The position numbers and the translations under genes are program-made. Shown one piece after another: positions 25,863 to 35,800 of a DNA stretch of 64,000 nucleotides; positions within the stretch are counted from its first letter, which is position 1; every line of letters begins with the position of its first letter. The notes below the pieces were generated by a model. It worked only from the letters and a program-made list of their open reading frames with translations. It made no database searches and was not told the origin of the DNA. The stretch lies in NCBI RefSeq assembly GCF_002778285.1, contig NZ_NESM01000001.1:576529-640528 (forward strand), written 5' to 3'. The stretch comes from Limnohabitans sp. 15K (GTDB lineage Bacteria > Pseudomonadota > Gammaproteobacteria > Burkholderiales > Burkholderiaceae_C).

Positions 25863-26354
25863 TCATTCTGCCAGTGCGCAATTCACGGGCTGGGCCCCGA
25901 GCAACCGCACGCACACCTGAGGGTCTATGCCCACCAAGTACCCGCGCCTGCCGCCGTTGATGCAAATGCGCTGTAAACCGAGAATGGTTTCTTCGATGAA
26001 GACGGGCATCTGCTTGCGCGTGGCAAAGGGCGAGGTACCGCCCACCAAGTAACCGCTGTGGCGGTTGGCCACCTCGGGGGCGCAGGGCTCGATGGATTTG
26101 AGACCCACTTGCCGCGCCAGGTTTTTGGTCGACACCTTGCGGTTGCCGTGCATCAGCACGACCAGCGGTTTGGCGTCCTGGTCTTGCATGATCAGGGTCT
26201 TGACAACGCTGAACGGGTCCATGCCCAGCACCTGCGCGCTGTGCTGCGCACCCCCGTGCTCCAGGTACTCGTAAGGGTGTTCGGTGAAACTCACCCCGTG
26301 CTGGCGCAAGAGCGCCGTGGCCGGGGTTTCACTGACTTTGTCTTTTTTGGCCAT
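25863..26354 (-). CDS. ybaK: Cys-tRNA(Pro)/Cys-tRNA(Cys) deacylase YbaK
   Basis: 163 residues, family length. Conserved blocks are TPATALLRQHGVSFTEHPYEY, KTLIMQ, the KxxS motif KVSTKNLARQ, GYLVGGTSPFATRK with the GxxxP loop, and ICINGGRRGYLVGIDP. YbaK clears cysteine misattached to tRNA-Pro by ProRS; the catalytic lysine of this family would be in VVKTLIMQ. It sits between the aldo/keto reductase (9-nt gap) and plsY in a minus-strand run of five genes. Confidence 0.92.
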   Translation of the reverse strand: MAKKDKVSETPATALLRQHGVSFTEHPYEYLEHGGAQHSAQVLGMDPFSVVKTLIMQDQDAKPLVVLMHGNRKVSTKNLARQVGLKSIEPCAPEVANRHSGYLVGGTSPFATRKQMPVFIEETILGLQRICINGGRRGYLVGIDPQVCVRLLGAQPVNCALAE

Positions 26355-26363
26355 GGGCCGAAA

Positions 26364-27425
26364 TCACAAAGCCGGGTCGCGCAGCTCCCAGCGGATGTCG
26401 TCGATCGCCTTGAGCACTTCCGGCGAAAGCTGGGTGCTCCAAGCGGCCAAGTCTTCGTTGAGCTGCGCCAGCGACGTCACGCCGATGATGGTGCTGGTCA
26501 CGCTCCAGCGGTGGTAACAAAACGCCAGCGCCATTTGGGTGGGTGTCATGCCGTTGTCGCGTGCCAACTGGTTGTAGCGTCGTGCGGCCACCAGGGCTTC
26601 GGTGCGGCCCCAGCGCTGTTTGCGCATCGAGTCGTAACGGGCAATACGACCGCCATCGGGCACCAGAGGGCCCTTCAAATCGTCGTTGTCATATTTGCCC
26701 GTCAGCAAGCCAAAGGCCAGTGGCGAATACGCCAGCATCGACACGTTCAGTCGGTAGCAAGTTTCGTCCAGACCGTTGTCGTAAGTGCGGCTCACCAGTG
26801 CGTAGGGGTTTTGCACCGTGGCCACACGCGGCAGGCCATGCTGCTCGGCCAAGCGCACAAACTCGTGCACGCCATATGGTGTTTCGTTCGACAAGCCGAT
26901 ATGACGGACCTTGCCCGCCTTGACCAGTTTGGACAGGGCTTCGAGCTGTTCGTGGATCGAGGTGACCGACTTGTCTTTGGCAGGATCAAAGTAGGTCATG
27001 CCAAACACCGGCACATGACGCTCAGGCCAGTGGATTTGGTACAGATCGATCACATCGGTTTGCAGTCTGCGCAGGCTGGCGTCGCACGAGTTCAGGATGT
27101 CTTGCCCCGTCATGCCCGTGCCCTCACGGATCCAAGGCATGCCGCGCGAGGGGCCCGCCACCTTTGTGGCCAGCACCAACTTCTGGCGAGCACCCGGGTG
27201 CTTGGCAAACCAGTTGCCGATGAAGGTTTCGGTCGCACCGCAGGTGTCTGCAGAAGCAGGCACGGCGTACATCTCGGCGGTGTCGATGAAGTTGATGCCC
27301 GCTTCCAGCGAACGGTCCAGGATGGTGTGCGAATCGGTTTCATTGACCTGCTGGCCAAAGGTCATGGTGCCCAGGCAAATCGGGGTCACTTGCAGGTCGG
27401 ATTGACCCAATTGAACGAGTTTCAT
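26364..27425 (-). CDS. aldo/keto reductase, Tas-like
   Basis: 353 residues from the ATG at 27425 (MKLVQLGQSDLQVTPICLGTM), with AGGA at good spacing; the 22 codons further upstream look non-coding. TIM-barrel NADPH-dependent reductase. The family tetrad is recognisable: Asp and Tyr in FIDTAEMYAVP, Lys in VLATKVAGPSRG, His in LYQIHWPER. The sequence matches E. coli Tas as recalled through SNETPYGV and QNPYALVSRTY. Substrate unknown. Second gene of the minus-strand run that starts with the acyl-CoA synthetase (73-nt gap). Confidence 0.9.
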   Translation of the reverse strand: MKLVQLGQSDLQVTPICLGTMTFGQQVNETDSHTILDRSLEAGINFIDTAEMYAVPASADTCGATETFIGNWFAKHPGARQKLVLATKVAGPSRGMPWIREGTGMTGQDILNSCDASLRRLQTDVIDLYQIHWPERHVPVFGMTYFDPAKDKSVTSIHEQLEALSKLVKAGKVRHIGLSNETPYGVHEFVRLAEQHGLPRVATVQNPYALVSRTYDNGLDETCYRLNVSMLAYSPLAFGLLTGKYDNDDLKGPLVPDGGRIARYDSMRKQRWGRTEALVAARRYNQLARDNGMTPTQMALAFCYHRWSVTSTIIGVTSLAQLNEDLAAWSTQLSPEVLKAIDDIRWELRDPAL

Positions 27426-27498
27426 GGTGTGTCCTGTCGGTGAAAAGCGGGGAAAAGCGGAAAAATGGGGCGTCAAGAAGCGCTTGACCAATAGTGGC

Positions 27499-29280
27499 TT
27501 ATTTTGTCACGCCACCGACGGGGGCGTCTGTCACCGTCGCCCGGGCCTCTTCTTGCAGACGCAGCACCCGCCGCTGCACCTTGCCCGTGGTGGTCATGGG
27601 CAACTGGTCGATGAATTCGATCTCTTTGGGGTATTCGTAAGGTGCGAGCAGCCCGCGCACATGTGCCTGCAGCGACTGACGAACACCTTCTTCGAACTTG
27701 GCGCTGCGGGCCGCGGTGGCCCTCTGCGCCAGCGCGTCCGGCGACAGCACCACATAGGCTTTCACCAGTGCGCCCCGGTCCTTATCGGACTTGGGCACCA
27801 CGGCGGCGTTGGCCACGGCGGGGTGCTTGACCAAGCAGTTCTCGATCTCTCCCGGGCCAATTCGGTAACCCGCCGCCTTGAACATGTCATCGGTTCGGCC
27901 TTGGTACCAAAGGTAGCCGTCCTCGTCGGCCACGGCCATGTCGCCCGTGCGGCACCAATCGCCCGTGTATTTGGCTTGGGTGGCTTTGTCGTTGTTCCAG
28001 TAGCCCAAAAAGAACACCGGATCGGGGTGGCCATGCACATCGAAACGGTTGACAGCCACCTCGCCCGGCATGCCAGAAGGACAGATACGGCCTGCGTCAT
28101 CAATGACCGCCACTTGGTGGCCGGGATAGCCCTTGCCCATGCTACCGGGTTTGGCCGGCCACAAACGCGTGCAGTTGCCCACCACGTAGTTGATCTCGGT
28201 CTGTCCGAACATCTCGTTCACCGTCACCCCCATCTCCTGCTGGACATAGGCAAACACCGCATCGCCCACGGCTTCGCCCGCGCTCATCATGGCTTGCAGC
28301 TTCAAGCTGTAACGGGCTTTCACATCGGGCACCGCCTTCATCATGGCTTTGAGCGCCGTGGGGAACAAAAAGGTGTGTGTGACCGCATGGCTTTGCAAAA
28401 TCTCGAACGCAGCCTCGGGTGTAAAACGCCCGTTAAAAGCCACGATAGGCCTGCCAAAGTACAAACTGGGCAACAAGGCGTCCATCAAACCGCCCGTCCA
28501 GGCCCAATCGGCAGGCGACCAGAACACCGCTTTGGAAGAACGGCTGGCGTCAAACGGGTCAAAACCAAACCAGTTCTGGCTGCACACAAAACCCGTGAGG
28601 TTGCCCATCAAGGCTCGGTGCGGAATCAAAGCGCCTTTGGGGTTACCGGTGGTCCCACTGGTGTAAATCAACACCGCCGGGTCCTCGGCCAGAGTGCTCA
28701 CGGCTTTGAACGATTCGTTCTGGCTGGCAACCGCTTGCGCGTAATCCAAGTCAGCCAGCGCCCCGGCCTGCCCCACTCCGATCAAGGTTTGCAAGTCAGG
28801 GCAATCTGGACGGGACTGTCGCAAGGCCTCGATGGTCGATTCGTCACACACGGCCACACGGGTTTGGCTGTCGTTGATGCGAAACGACAAGGCCTCGGGG
28901 CCAAACAACATGGACAGCGGCATGGCCACCGCGCCCATTTGCAGCACCGCCATGTAGGCCACGGCCGTTTCATAACGCTGGGGCATGACGATCGCCACGC
29001 GTTCGCCGCGCCGCACGCCTTGGGCACGCAGCACATGGCTCAGGCGGTTGGCGTCACGCTGCAGCTGGCCGAAAGTCCAGCTGCGACCCAAGCCTTGCCC
29101 AGCCACATGTTCGCGGATGGCGGTGCGCCGCGCCGTGGCGGGCTGCGCAGCCCATTGACCGCAGCAAGCCTGCGCCATGTTGAAGCGCTTGGGCACTTTC
29201 CAGCCGAAACCTTGGTGAATCGCCGCATAGCGGTCAGGGGTGGCAGGGCTCGGGCGGTCCTGGTTGCGACTGACGCTCAT
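27499..29280 (-). CDS. AMP-forming acyl-CoA synthetase (medium-chain type)
   Basis: 593 residues of the ANL adenylating superfamily. The P-loop-like motif is YTSGTTGNPKGALIPH, the A5 block is MFGQTEINYVVG, the A7 aspartate is in WCRTGDMAVADEDGY, the hinge is GRTDDMFKAAGYRIGP, and the C-terminal catalytic lysine is in MTTTGKVQRR. WSPADWAWTGGL is typical of medium-chain and acetoacetyl/propionyl-type enzymes. It activates a carboxylic acid for beta-oxidation. AAGGAG lies just before the ATG. Divergent from the alpha/beta hydrolase with only 13 nt between start codons. Confidence 0.92.
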   Translation of the reverse strand: MSVSRNQDRPSPATPDRYAAIHQGFGWKVPKRFNMAQACCGQWAAQPATARRTAIREHVAGQGLGRSWTFGQLQRDANRLSHVLRAQGVRRGERVAIVMPQRYETAVAYMAVLQMGAVAMPLSMLFGPEALSFRINDSQTRVAVCDESTIEALRQSRPDCPDLQTLIGVGQAGALADLDYAQAVASQNESFKAVSTLAEDPAVLIYTSGTTGNPKGALIPHRALMGNLTGFVCSQNWFGFDPFDASRSSKAVFWSPADWAWTGGLMDALLPSLYFGRPIVAFNGRFTPEAAFEILQSHAVTHTFLFPTALKAMMKAVPDVKARYSLKLQAMMSAGEAVGDAVFAYVQQEMGVTVNEMFGQTEINYVVGNCTRLWPAKPGSMGKGYPGHQVAVIDDAGRICPSGMPGEVAVNRFDVHGHPDPVFFLGYWNNDKATQAKYTGDWCRTGDMAVADEDGYLWYQGRTDDMFKAAGYRIGPGEIENCLVKHPAVANAAVVPKSDKDRGALVKAYVVLSPDALAQRATAARSAKFEEGVRQSLQAHVRGLLAPYEYPKEIEFIDQLPMTTTGKVQRRVLRLQEEARATVTDAPVGGVTK

Positions 29281-29293
29281 CGTTTGTCTCCTT

Positions 29294-30220
29294 ATGATTG
29301 AAAGTATGTACCAAGTTTTACGCGAATCACAAAGCCTGATGGTGCCGCTGCGCGGTTGCCGCTACCACGTCCGCCAATGGGGCACGCCCAAGCCCGGTGC
29401 CACCCCGCTGGTGTTGGCCCACGGCTGGATGGACGTGGCGGCCTCATGGCAATTCATGGTGGACGCCTTCAGCGAGGCTTTTGTCAGCCAGCGCCCCATC
29501 ATCGCCATGGACTGGCGCGGCTACGGCCTGACCGAGGCCCCGGCGACCGACAGTTATTGGTTTCCCGACTACCTGGCCGATCTGGATGCTTTGCTTGACC
29601 AGTTGTACCCCGGACAATCGATTGATCTGGTGGGCCACAGCATGGGCGGCAACGTGGTAATGATGTACGCAGGCTCTCGGCCCGAACGCATCCGACGGCT
29701 GGTCAATTTGGAAGGATTTGGCATGGCAGCGACAAGCGCCGCGCAAGCCCCCAGCCGCATGACACAGTGGCTGAACGAAATCAAAGCCCAACGCGAAGAT
29801 GACAACGCCCTCAAACCCTATGCCGACGCCGCAGGCGTTGCCGCCCGGTTGATGAAAACCAACCGCCGCTTGGGCCAGGCCCAAGCAGACTGGCTGGCAC
29901 AGCATTGGGCCCAGCCGGGTCCAGATGGCCAATGGCGCATCTTGGGGGATTCAGCCCACAAGGTCATCAACCCTTATTTATTTCGAGTCGAAGAAGCACT
30001 GGCCATGTACCAGCGCATCAGCGCCCCGGTCTTGGCGGTCGAAGCGTCCGATGACTCGCTGTCGCAGTGGTGGAAGGGCAAATACACCCTGGCCGAGTTT
30101 CACGAGCGGTTGAAATCTGTGCCCCAACTGGAAAAAGCCACGATTGAAGATGCGGGCCACATGCTTCACCACGACCAACCCCACGCACTGGCCAACATCC
30201 TCGAAACGTTTCTGGCTTAA
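29294..30220 (+). CDS. alpha/beta hydrolase
   Basis: 308 residues from the ATG at 29294; Met at 29306 is an alternative and neither has a clear ribosome-binding site. Alpha/beta-hydrolase core: oxyanion region VLAHGWMDVAASW, nucleophile elbow VGHSMGGNVVMMYAG (Ser), acid AVEASDDSLSQW (Asp) and late His in DAGHMLHHDQP. Similar proteins are epoxide hydrolases, esterases or haloalkane dehalogenase relatives. Its promoter must lie within the 5' part of the divergent acyl-CoA synthetase gene, which hints at shared control. Substrate unknown. Confidence 0.87.
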   Translation: MIESMYQVLRESQSLMVPLRGCRYHVRQWGTPKPGATPLVLAHGWMDVAASWQFMVDAFSEAFVSQRPIIAMDWRGYGLTEAPATDSYWFPDYLADLDALLDQLYPGQSIDLVGHSMGGNVVMMYAGSRPERIRRLVNLEGFGMAATSAAQAPSRMTQWLNEIKAQREDDNALKPYADAAGVAARLMKTNRRLGQAQADWLAQHWAQPGPDGQWRILGDSAHKVINPYLFRVEEALAMYQRISAPVLAVEASDDSLSQWWKGKYTLAEFHERLKSVPQLEKATIEDAGHMLHHDQPHALANILETFLA

Positions 30221-30261
30221 GTCCTAAAATCTATCCGTTCTCATTTTGGCGACCTTTGACC

Positions 30262-30789
30262 ATGCGCATTTTTTATACTTTGCAATTCATTTTGGCTCTG
30301 GCCATGGCCACTTTGGTCGGGGGTGCCCACGCCGAAGGAGCCCAGCGCTATTGCCCGGACTTCTTGGCGGTGAAAGGAGCGGCAGAACCCACTCACCGGG
30401 GAGAGCTCACGTTTTCACCCTATACCCACCACTGGAGCCAGAACCCCGAACACAAGCAGGTGGTGCTGTTCGCTGTCGACGAACAACTGCCCGGTGACCG
30501 CTTGTGTGGCGTCAGCTTCTTCAGCAACTCCTTTGGTCAGCCATCTGTCTACGTGTACGCAGGCCAGCAGTTCAACCATCTCTTGGGGGTTCCCCAGTTG
30601 TTTGCCAAAGTCACAGCGGGCTTGATGTACGGCTACGTGGCCCCGTACGAGAACAAAGTGCCCCTGAACTACAAAGGCTTCAACCCGGCCATCATCCCGG
30701 CCGTGGGCTACAAGCTGACGCAGCACGACTCGGTTCAAATGAAGTTTTTGGGCACCGCGGCGCTGATGTTCTCCTATGGGCGTCAGTTT
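30262..30789 (+). CDS. small outer-membrane beta-barrel protein, PagP-like
   Basis: Ending at the stop near 30792, this encodes about 176 residues from the ATG at 30262 (an earlier TTG is in frame). A Sec signal of about 24 residues ends AHA. The mature protein has alternating hydrophobic strands, short turns and a C-terminal aromatic (SYGRQF), as in outer-membrane barrels. HHW at 56-58 and FSNSFGQ near 87-93 can be aligned by eye with the His and Asp-Ser active-site regions of the lipid A palmitoyltransferase PagP, and the closing segment NPAIIPAVGY matches its LLPLASVGY strand. A PagP-related enzyme or an inactive relative is inferred, not shown. Two cysteines (31 and 82) could form a disulfide. 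Confidence 0.6.
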
Positions 30790-30832
30790 TGAGGCCTGCG
30801 GCCAAGCTGCAAGACATCAAGTCATGAGAAAA

Positions 30833-30855
30833 TGTCCGGTTTACCGAACCGGACA
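30833..30855 (+). promoter_or_regulatory. perfect hairpin 8 nt upstream of the prfB start codon
   Basis: TGTCCGGTT (30833-30841) pairs perfectly with AACCGGACA (30847-30855) around the 5-nt loop TACCG. It occupies the position where a Shine-Dalgarno would be, and none is seen before the prfB ATG. No U-tract follows, so a terminator for the upstream gene is less likely than a translational element, but both remain possible. Confidence 0.6.
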
Positions 30856-30863
30856 CATTCCCC

Positions 30864-31968
30864 ATGGACGCAGAACACATCAACCAAATCGGCGCATCCC
30901 TCACAGACCTGACCGCTCGTACCCACGAGTTACGGGGGTATCTTTGACTACGATGCCAAATCTGAACGGCTGAGAACCGTCAACGCATCTCTCGAAGATC
31001 CTGCGGTCTGGAACGACCCGAAAAAAGCCCAAGAACTGGGCAAAGAGAAAAAAGCGCTGGACGGCGTGGTGGTGACCATCACCAACCTGACCAGCGAGTT
31101 GGCCGACAACCTTGAACTCTTTGAGATGAGCAAGGAAGAAGGCGATGACGATGGTTTGCTGACCATCGAAGCGGAAACTGCCAAGCTCACTGCACTGGTT
31201 GAAGACTTGGAATTCCGCCGCATGTTCCGCCACGAGGCGGACCCACTGAACTGCTTCGTCGACATCCAGGCCGGCGCAGGCGGCACCGAAGCATGCGACT
31301 GGGCCAGCATGCTGCTGCGCCAGTACATCAAGTACGCCGAACGCAAGGGCTTCAAAGCCACTGTCGAAGACGAAACCCCGGGCGACACCGCAGGCATCAA
31401 GGGCGCGACCATTAAGATCGAAGGCGAATACGCTTTTGGCCTGCTGCGCACTGAAACCGGCGTTCACCGTTTGGTCCGCAAGAGCCCCTTCGACTCGTCG
31501 GGTGGCCGCCACACGTCTTTTGCCTCGCTGTTTGTGTACCCCGAAATCGACGACTCGATCGAGATCAACATCAACCCGTCTGACGTGCGCACCGACACCT
31601 TCCGTGCCAGCGGCGCGGGCGGTCAGCACATCAACAAGACCGACTCGGCGGTGCGCTTGACGCACATCCCCACGGGCATCGTGGTGCAGTGCCAAGATGG
31701 CCGCAGCCAGCACAGCAACCGCGACGTCGCTTGGCAACGCCTGCGCTCGCGCCTGTACGACTTCGAAATGCGCAAACGCATGGAAGAGCAACAAAAGCTC
31801 GAAGACACCAAGACCGATGTGGGCTGGGGTCACCAGATCCGCAGCTATGTGCTGGACAACAGCCGCATCAAGGATTTGCGCACCAACGTCGAAATTTCGG
31901 CGACGCAAAAAGTACTGGATGGCGACCTCGATGCGTTCATCGAAGCCTCACTGAAACAAGGCCTCTGA
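30864..31968 (+). CDS. prfB: peptide chain release factor 2, expressed by programmed +1 frameshift
   Basis: The gene is two frames: 30864-30944 (27 residues, [13 protein letters not shown]...RGYL) then, after skipping T30945, 30946-31968 (DYDAKSERL onward), 367 residues in all. The in-frame TGA at 30945-30947 is the autoregulatory stop read by RF2 itself. RF2 identity is shown by the stop-recognition tripeptide SPF ([10 protein letters not shown]) and the universal GGQ loop ([13 protein letters not shown]). The protein releases nascent chains at UGA and UAA codons. It is followed 33 nt later by pepN. The break is regulatory, not a pseudogene. Confidence 0.97.
30934..30948 (+). promoter_or_regulatory. 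prfB programmed +1 frameshift site
   Basis: Internal Shine-Dalgarno-like GGGGG (30934-30938), then TAT, slippery CTT (30942-30944) and stop TGA followed by C (30945-30948). This reproduces the canonical bacterial prfB element in order and spacing, including the poor-termination TGAC context. Confidence 0.96.
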
Positions 31969-32001
31969 CCTTGTCAGACCTCAAGCAAAATGGAGTTAGT
32001 G

Positions 32002-34713
32002 ATGCGTGAAGGACAACCCTCAGCGATTCACCGGGAGGCTTACACCGCCCCGGCTTTTTGGATCGACACGGTCGATTTGACCTTTGATCTGGACCCGGTC
32101 AAAACCCGCGTGCTGAACAAGATGCGCCTGCGCCGCAACCCCGATGTGGCGGCCCAAGCGCTGCGCCTGGATGGCGAAGACCTGAACCTGGCGCGTGTGA
32201 TGGTCAACGGCGCGGGCACATCCTTCAAGATGGATGCGGGGAAGTTGGTGTTGGAAAATCTGCCCGAAGGCGAAGACGCTTTCGACTTGGAAATTTTCAC
32301 CACCTGCAACCCCGAGAAAAACACCCAGCTGATGGGTCTGTACGTCAGCCAGGGCACCTTCTTCACGCAATGCGAAGCCGAGGGTTTCCGCCGCATCACT
32401 TACTTCTTGGACCGTCCGGATGTGATGGCCAGCTACACCGTCACGCTGCGAGCCGACAAGGCCAAGTACCCGGTGCTGCTTTCCAACGGCAACCTGGTCG
32501 AGCAAGGCGATCTGGACGATGGTCGCCACTTTGCCAAGTGGGTTGACCCGCACAAAAAGCCCTGTTATTTGTTTGCCTTGGTCGCAGGCCAACTCGTGGC
32601 CCGCGAGCAACGCATCACCAGCCGCAGTGGCACTGATCACCTGCTGCAGGTCTTCGTGCGCCCAGGCGATTTGGACAAGACCGAACACGCGATGAACTCG
32701 CTCATGGCCAGCGTGGCTTGGGACGAGGCCCGATTTGGTTTGCCGCTCGATCTGGAACGCTTCATGATTGTTGCCACCAGCGACTTCAACATGGGTGCGA
32801 TGGAAAACAAGGGTTTGAACATCTTCAACACGAAGTTCGTATTGGCCAACCCGAACACAGCGACCGACATGGATTTCGGCAACATCGAGTCCGTGGTCGG
32901 CCACGAGTACTTCCACAACTGGACGGGCAACCGCATCACCTGCCGTGACTGGTTCCAGCTGTCCCTGAAAGAAGGCCTGACCGTCTTCCGTGACCAAGAG
33001 TTCAGCCAGGACATGGCGGGTGAGGCCAGCGCCCGCGCCGTCAAACGGATTGAAGACGTTCGTGTCTTGCGCACGGTGCAATTTGCCGAAGACGCAGGCC
33101 CCATGGCCCACCCGGTGCGCCCTGACAGTTATGTGGAAATCAACAACTTCTACACCGTCACCATCTACGAAAAGGGCTCAGAAGTCGTTCGCATGATGCA
33201 GACCTTGGTGGCCACGCCAGCGGACAGCCAAGGCCGCGATGGTTTTGCCAAAGGCATGAAGCTGTACTTTGAGCGCCACGATGGCCAGGCAGTGACTTGT
33301 GATGATTTTGCGCAAGCGATCGCCGATGCCAATCCAGCCTCTGCACTGGCACAGAACCTGCCCGCTTTCAAACATTGGTACAGCCAGGCGGGCACACCCC
33401 GCTTGCAAGCATCAGGCGTTTACAACGCCGCCGAGCGCAGCTACACGCTCACGCTCAGCCAAAGCTGCCCGGCCACACCGGACCAAGAGCGCAAAGCCCC
33501 TTTTGTCGTTCCCGTCACTTTGGGCCTGCTCAGCCACGAAGGCCATGCACTGCCCCTGCAACTGTCCGGTTCTGCCGACAGCGCGTTGCAACAAACTTTG
33601 GTGCTGACCGAAGCCAGCGCCAGCTACACCTTTGTCAACGTCGACTGCGAACCCGTGCCCTCACTGCTGCGGGCATTCAGCGCCCCAGTGGTGTTAGAAG
33701 ACGGCTTGTCGGCGTCCGACTTGCTGATCTTGCTGGCGCACGACAGCGACCCGTTCAACCAATGGGAAGCAGGGCAGCGACTGATGCTGCAAAGCGCGCT
33801 CGATGCCATTCAGCAAAACAAGGATATGACAGGCACGCCTGTCCTGTCGGATGAACTGGTGGCCGCCTTGCGCAATGTGTTGCGCCACCCCGAGTTGGAT
33901 GCCGCCTTCAAAGACCTGGCACTCACACTGCCGTCTGAAAACTACATTGCCGATCAACTTGACGTGGTGGACCCACAACGCGTGCACGCCCTGCGCGAAA
34001 ACATGCGCCTGCAGCTGGCCACGGCCCTGCAAGCGGATTGGCAATGGGCTTGGGACGCGCACAAGCAAAACGGCGCTTACCGCCCCGACGCCAAGTCGAG
34101 CGGCCGCCGCGCCCTGGCGGGTCTGGCCATGGGCATGCTGTGCGTGGCCGCTGTGCAGAGCGGTGATGCTGTCACCCCGGGCCGCGTGTACCAACAGTTC
34201 AAGGATGCCAGCAACATGACCGACCGCTTCAACGCGCTGTCGGCGTTGGTGGTGAGCGGCCATGCACTGGCGCAGGATGCACTGGCACTCTTCCACAAAC
34301 TCTTCCAGCACGAAGCGCTCGTCATTGACAAATGGTTTGCCTTGCAGGCCGGTGCGCCCGATCGTGCTGGCGACGTGTTGCCGCGTGTGCGTCAGCTCAT
34401 GCAACATGCCGACTTCAGCCTGCGCAACCCCAACCGGGCCCGCAGCCTGATCTTCAGTTACTGCAGCGCCAACCCGGCAGGCTTCCACCGTGCCGACGCG
34501 GCGGGTTATGTGTATTGGAGCGAGCAGGTGCTGGCGCTCGATGCCATCAACCCACAAGTGGCGGCCCGTCTGGCCCGTGCCATGGACCGCTGGAGCCGCT
34601 TGGCCGAGCCTTACCGCAGTGCGGCCAAAGTGGCCATCGAGCGCGTGGCAGCCAAATCGGATCTCTCCAACGATGTGCGCGAAGTCATCAGCCGTGCGCT
34701 GAGTGCGGCTTGA
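32002..34713 (+). CDS. pepN: aminopeptidase N (M1 family, alanyl aminopeptidase)
   Basis: 903 residues from the ATG at 32002, preceded by GGAG; an ATG four codons upstream is in frame but closer to no ribosome site. The M1 substrate motif is [11 protein letters not shown]; zinc site HEYFH at 301-305 with the downstream Glu in [17 protein letters not shown]. The C-terminal half is the helical DUF3458-type domain of the E. coli PepN group. The enzyme removes N-terminal residues from peptides in the cytosol during protein turnover. It lies between prfB and fbp on the same strand with short gaps. Confidence 0.95.
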   Translation: MREGQPSAIHREAYTAPAFWIDTVDLTFDLDPVKTRVLNKMRLRRNPDVAAQALRLDGEDLNLARVMVNGAGTSFKMDAGKLVLENLPEGEDAFDLEIFTTCNPEKNTQLMGLYVSQGTFFTQCEAEGFRRITYFLDRPDVMASYTVTLRADKAKYPVLLSNGNLVEQGDLDDGRHFAKWVDPHKKPCYLFALVAGQLVAREQRITSRSGTDHLLQVFVRPGDLDKTEHAMNSLMASVAWDEARFGLPLDLERFMIVATSDFNMGAMENKGLNIFNTKFVLANPNTATDMDFGNIESVVGHEYFHNWTGNRITCRDWFQLSLKEGLTVFRDQEFSQDMAGEASARAVKRIEDVRVLRTVQFAEDAGPMAHPVRPDSYVEINNFYTVTIYEKGSEVVRMMQTLVATPADSQGRDGFAKGMKLYFERHDGQAVTCDDFAQAIADANPASALAQNLPAFKHWYSQAGTPRLQASGVYNAAERSYTLTLSQSCPATPDQERKAPFVVPVTLGLLSHEGHALPLQLSGSADSALQQTLVLTEASASYTFVNVDCEPVPSLLRAFSAPVVLEDGLSASDLLILLAHDSDPFNQWEAGQRLMLQSALDAIQQNKDMTGTPVLSDELVAALRNVLRHPELDAAFKDLALTLPSENYIADQLDVVDPQRVHALRENMRLQLATALQADWQWAWDAHKQNGAYRPDAKSSGRRALAGLAMGMLCVAAVQSGDAVTPGRVYQQFKDASNMTDRFNALSALVVSGHALAQDALALFHKLFQHEALVIDKWFALQAGAPDRAGDVLPRVRQLMQHADFSLRNPNRARSLIFSYCSANPAGFHRADAAGYVYWSEQVLALDAINPQVAARLARAMDRWSRLAEPYRSAAKVAIERVAAKSDLSNDVREVISRALSAA

Positions 34714-34741
34714 TCGCGCAGCTTCAAGTCAAGGAATGAAC

Positions 34742-35749
34742 ATGAGCAGCAAAATTTCCCTCTCCCGCTACCTGGTCGAACAACAACGCGACAAGGGCCA
34801 CATCCCGGCCGATTTGCGTTTGTTGCTCGAAGTGGTGGCCCGTGCCTGCAAAAGCATCAGCCATGCCGTGAACAAAGGCGCTTTGGGCGGCGTGCTGGGC
34901 AGTGCAGAAAGCGAGAATGTGCAAGGCGAGGTGCAAAAGAAACTGGACATCATCGCCAACGAAGTGCTGCTCGAAGCCAACGAATGGGGCGGACATCTGG
35001 CGGCCATGGCCAGCGAAGAGATGGACAGCATCTACCTGGTGCCCAACCGCTACCCGCAAGGCGAATACCTGCTCATGTTTGACCCACTGGATGGGTCATC
35101 GAACATCGATGTGAACGTCAGCATTGGCACCATCTTCAGTGTGCTGAAAAAAGCGGACGACAGCCAGGGCGTGACCGAGCAAGACTTCTTGCAACCCGGC
35201 AAAAACCAGGTGGCCGCAGGTTATTGCGTGTACGGCCCCCAAACCACGCTGGTGCTCACCGTGGGCGACGGCGTGGCCATGTTCACGCTCGACCGCGAGC
35301 AAGGCTCTTTTGTGCTCACCCAAGAAAACGTGCAAGTGCCCGCCGACACCAAAGAGTTCGCCATCAACATGAGCAACATGCGCCACTGGGACGAGCCCGT
35401 GCGCCGCTACATCGATGAATGCCTGCAAGGCAAGGAAGGCCCGCGCGGCAAGGACTTCAACATGCGCTGGATCGCGAGCATGGTGGCCGATGTGCACCGC
35501 ATCCTGACCCGTGGCGGCGTGTTCATGTACCCCTGGGACAAGCGCGAGCCGCACAAACCCGGCAAGCTGCGCCTGCTTTACGAAGCCAACCCCATGAGCT
35601 GGCTCATCGAGCAAGCCGGTGGCGCATCCACCAACGGGAAGGAACGCATTTTGGATTTGCAACCCAGCCAATTGCATGAGCGGGTCAGTGTGATTTTGGG
35701 CTCCAAAAATGAAGTGGACCGTCTGACCAGTTACCACGCAAAAGCTTAA
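34742..35749 (+). CDS. fbp: fructose-1,6-bisphosphatase class 1
   Basis: 335 residues from the ATG at 34742, which has AAGGA at correct spacing; longer in-frame starts overlap pepN and are rejected. Metal-site motif [21 protein letters not shown] is complete; [29 protein letters not shown] and [15 protein letters not shown] also match. It performs the committed gluconeogenic step, hydrolysing fructose-1,6-bisphosphate. It ends just before a good rho-independent terminator shared with the convergent MFS gene. Confidence 0.96.
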   Translation: MSSKISLSRYLVEQQRDKGHIPADLRLLLEVVARACKSISHAVNKGALGGVLGSAESENVQGEVQKKLDIIANEVLLEANEWGGHLAAMASEEMDSIYLVPNRYPQGEYLLMFDPLDGSSNIDVNVSIGTIFSVLKKADDSQGVTEQDFLQPGKNQVAAGYCVYGPQTTLVLTVGDGVAMFTLDREQGSFVLTQENVQVPADTKEFAINMSNMRHWDEPVRRYIDECLQGKEGPRGKDFNMRWIASMVADVHRILTRGGVFMYPWDKREPHKPGKLRLLYEANPMSWLIEQAGGASTNGKERILDLQPSQLHERVSVILGSKNEVDRLTSYHAKA

Positions 35750-35770
35750 CTTTTCAAAGTTGGGATGTTC

Positions 35771-35800
35771 AGCCCTGGTGCACCCGCATCAGGGCTTTTT
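35771..35800 (+). terminator. rho-independent terminator after fbp
   Basis: Stem AGCCCTG (35771-35777) with CAGGGCT (35790-35796), 12-nt loop, followed by five T. It sits 22 nt after the fbp stop; the T-run touches the stop codon of the convergent MFS gene. Confidence 0.85.

Noticed and set aside
27424..29301. Long plus-strand open frame opposite the acyl-CoA synthetase
   Set aside because: The minus-strand frame has all adenylating-enzyme motifs; the opposite translation is His/Gln/Arg-rich with no recognisable family.
30864..31968. prfB as a frameshifted pseudogene or assembly error
   Set aside because: The break has the exact programmed frameshift element, and both frames encode conserved RF2 sequence.
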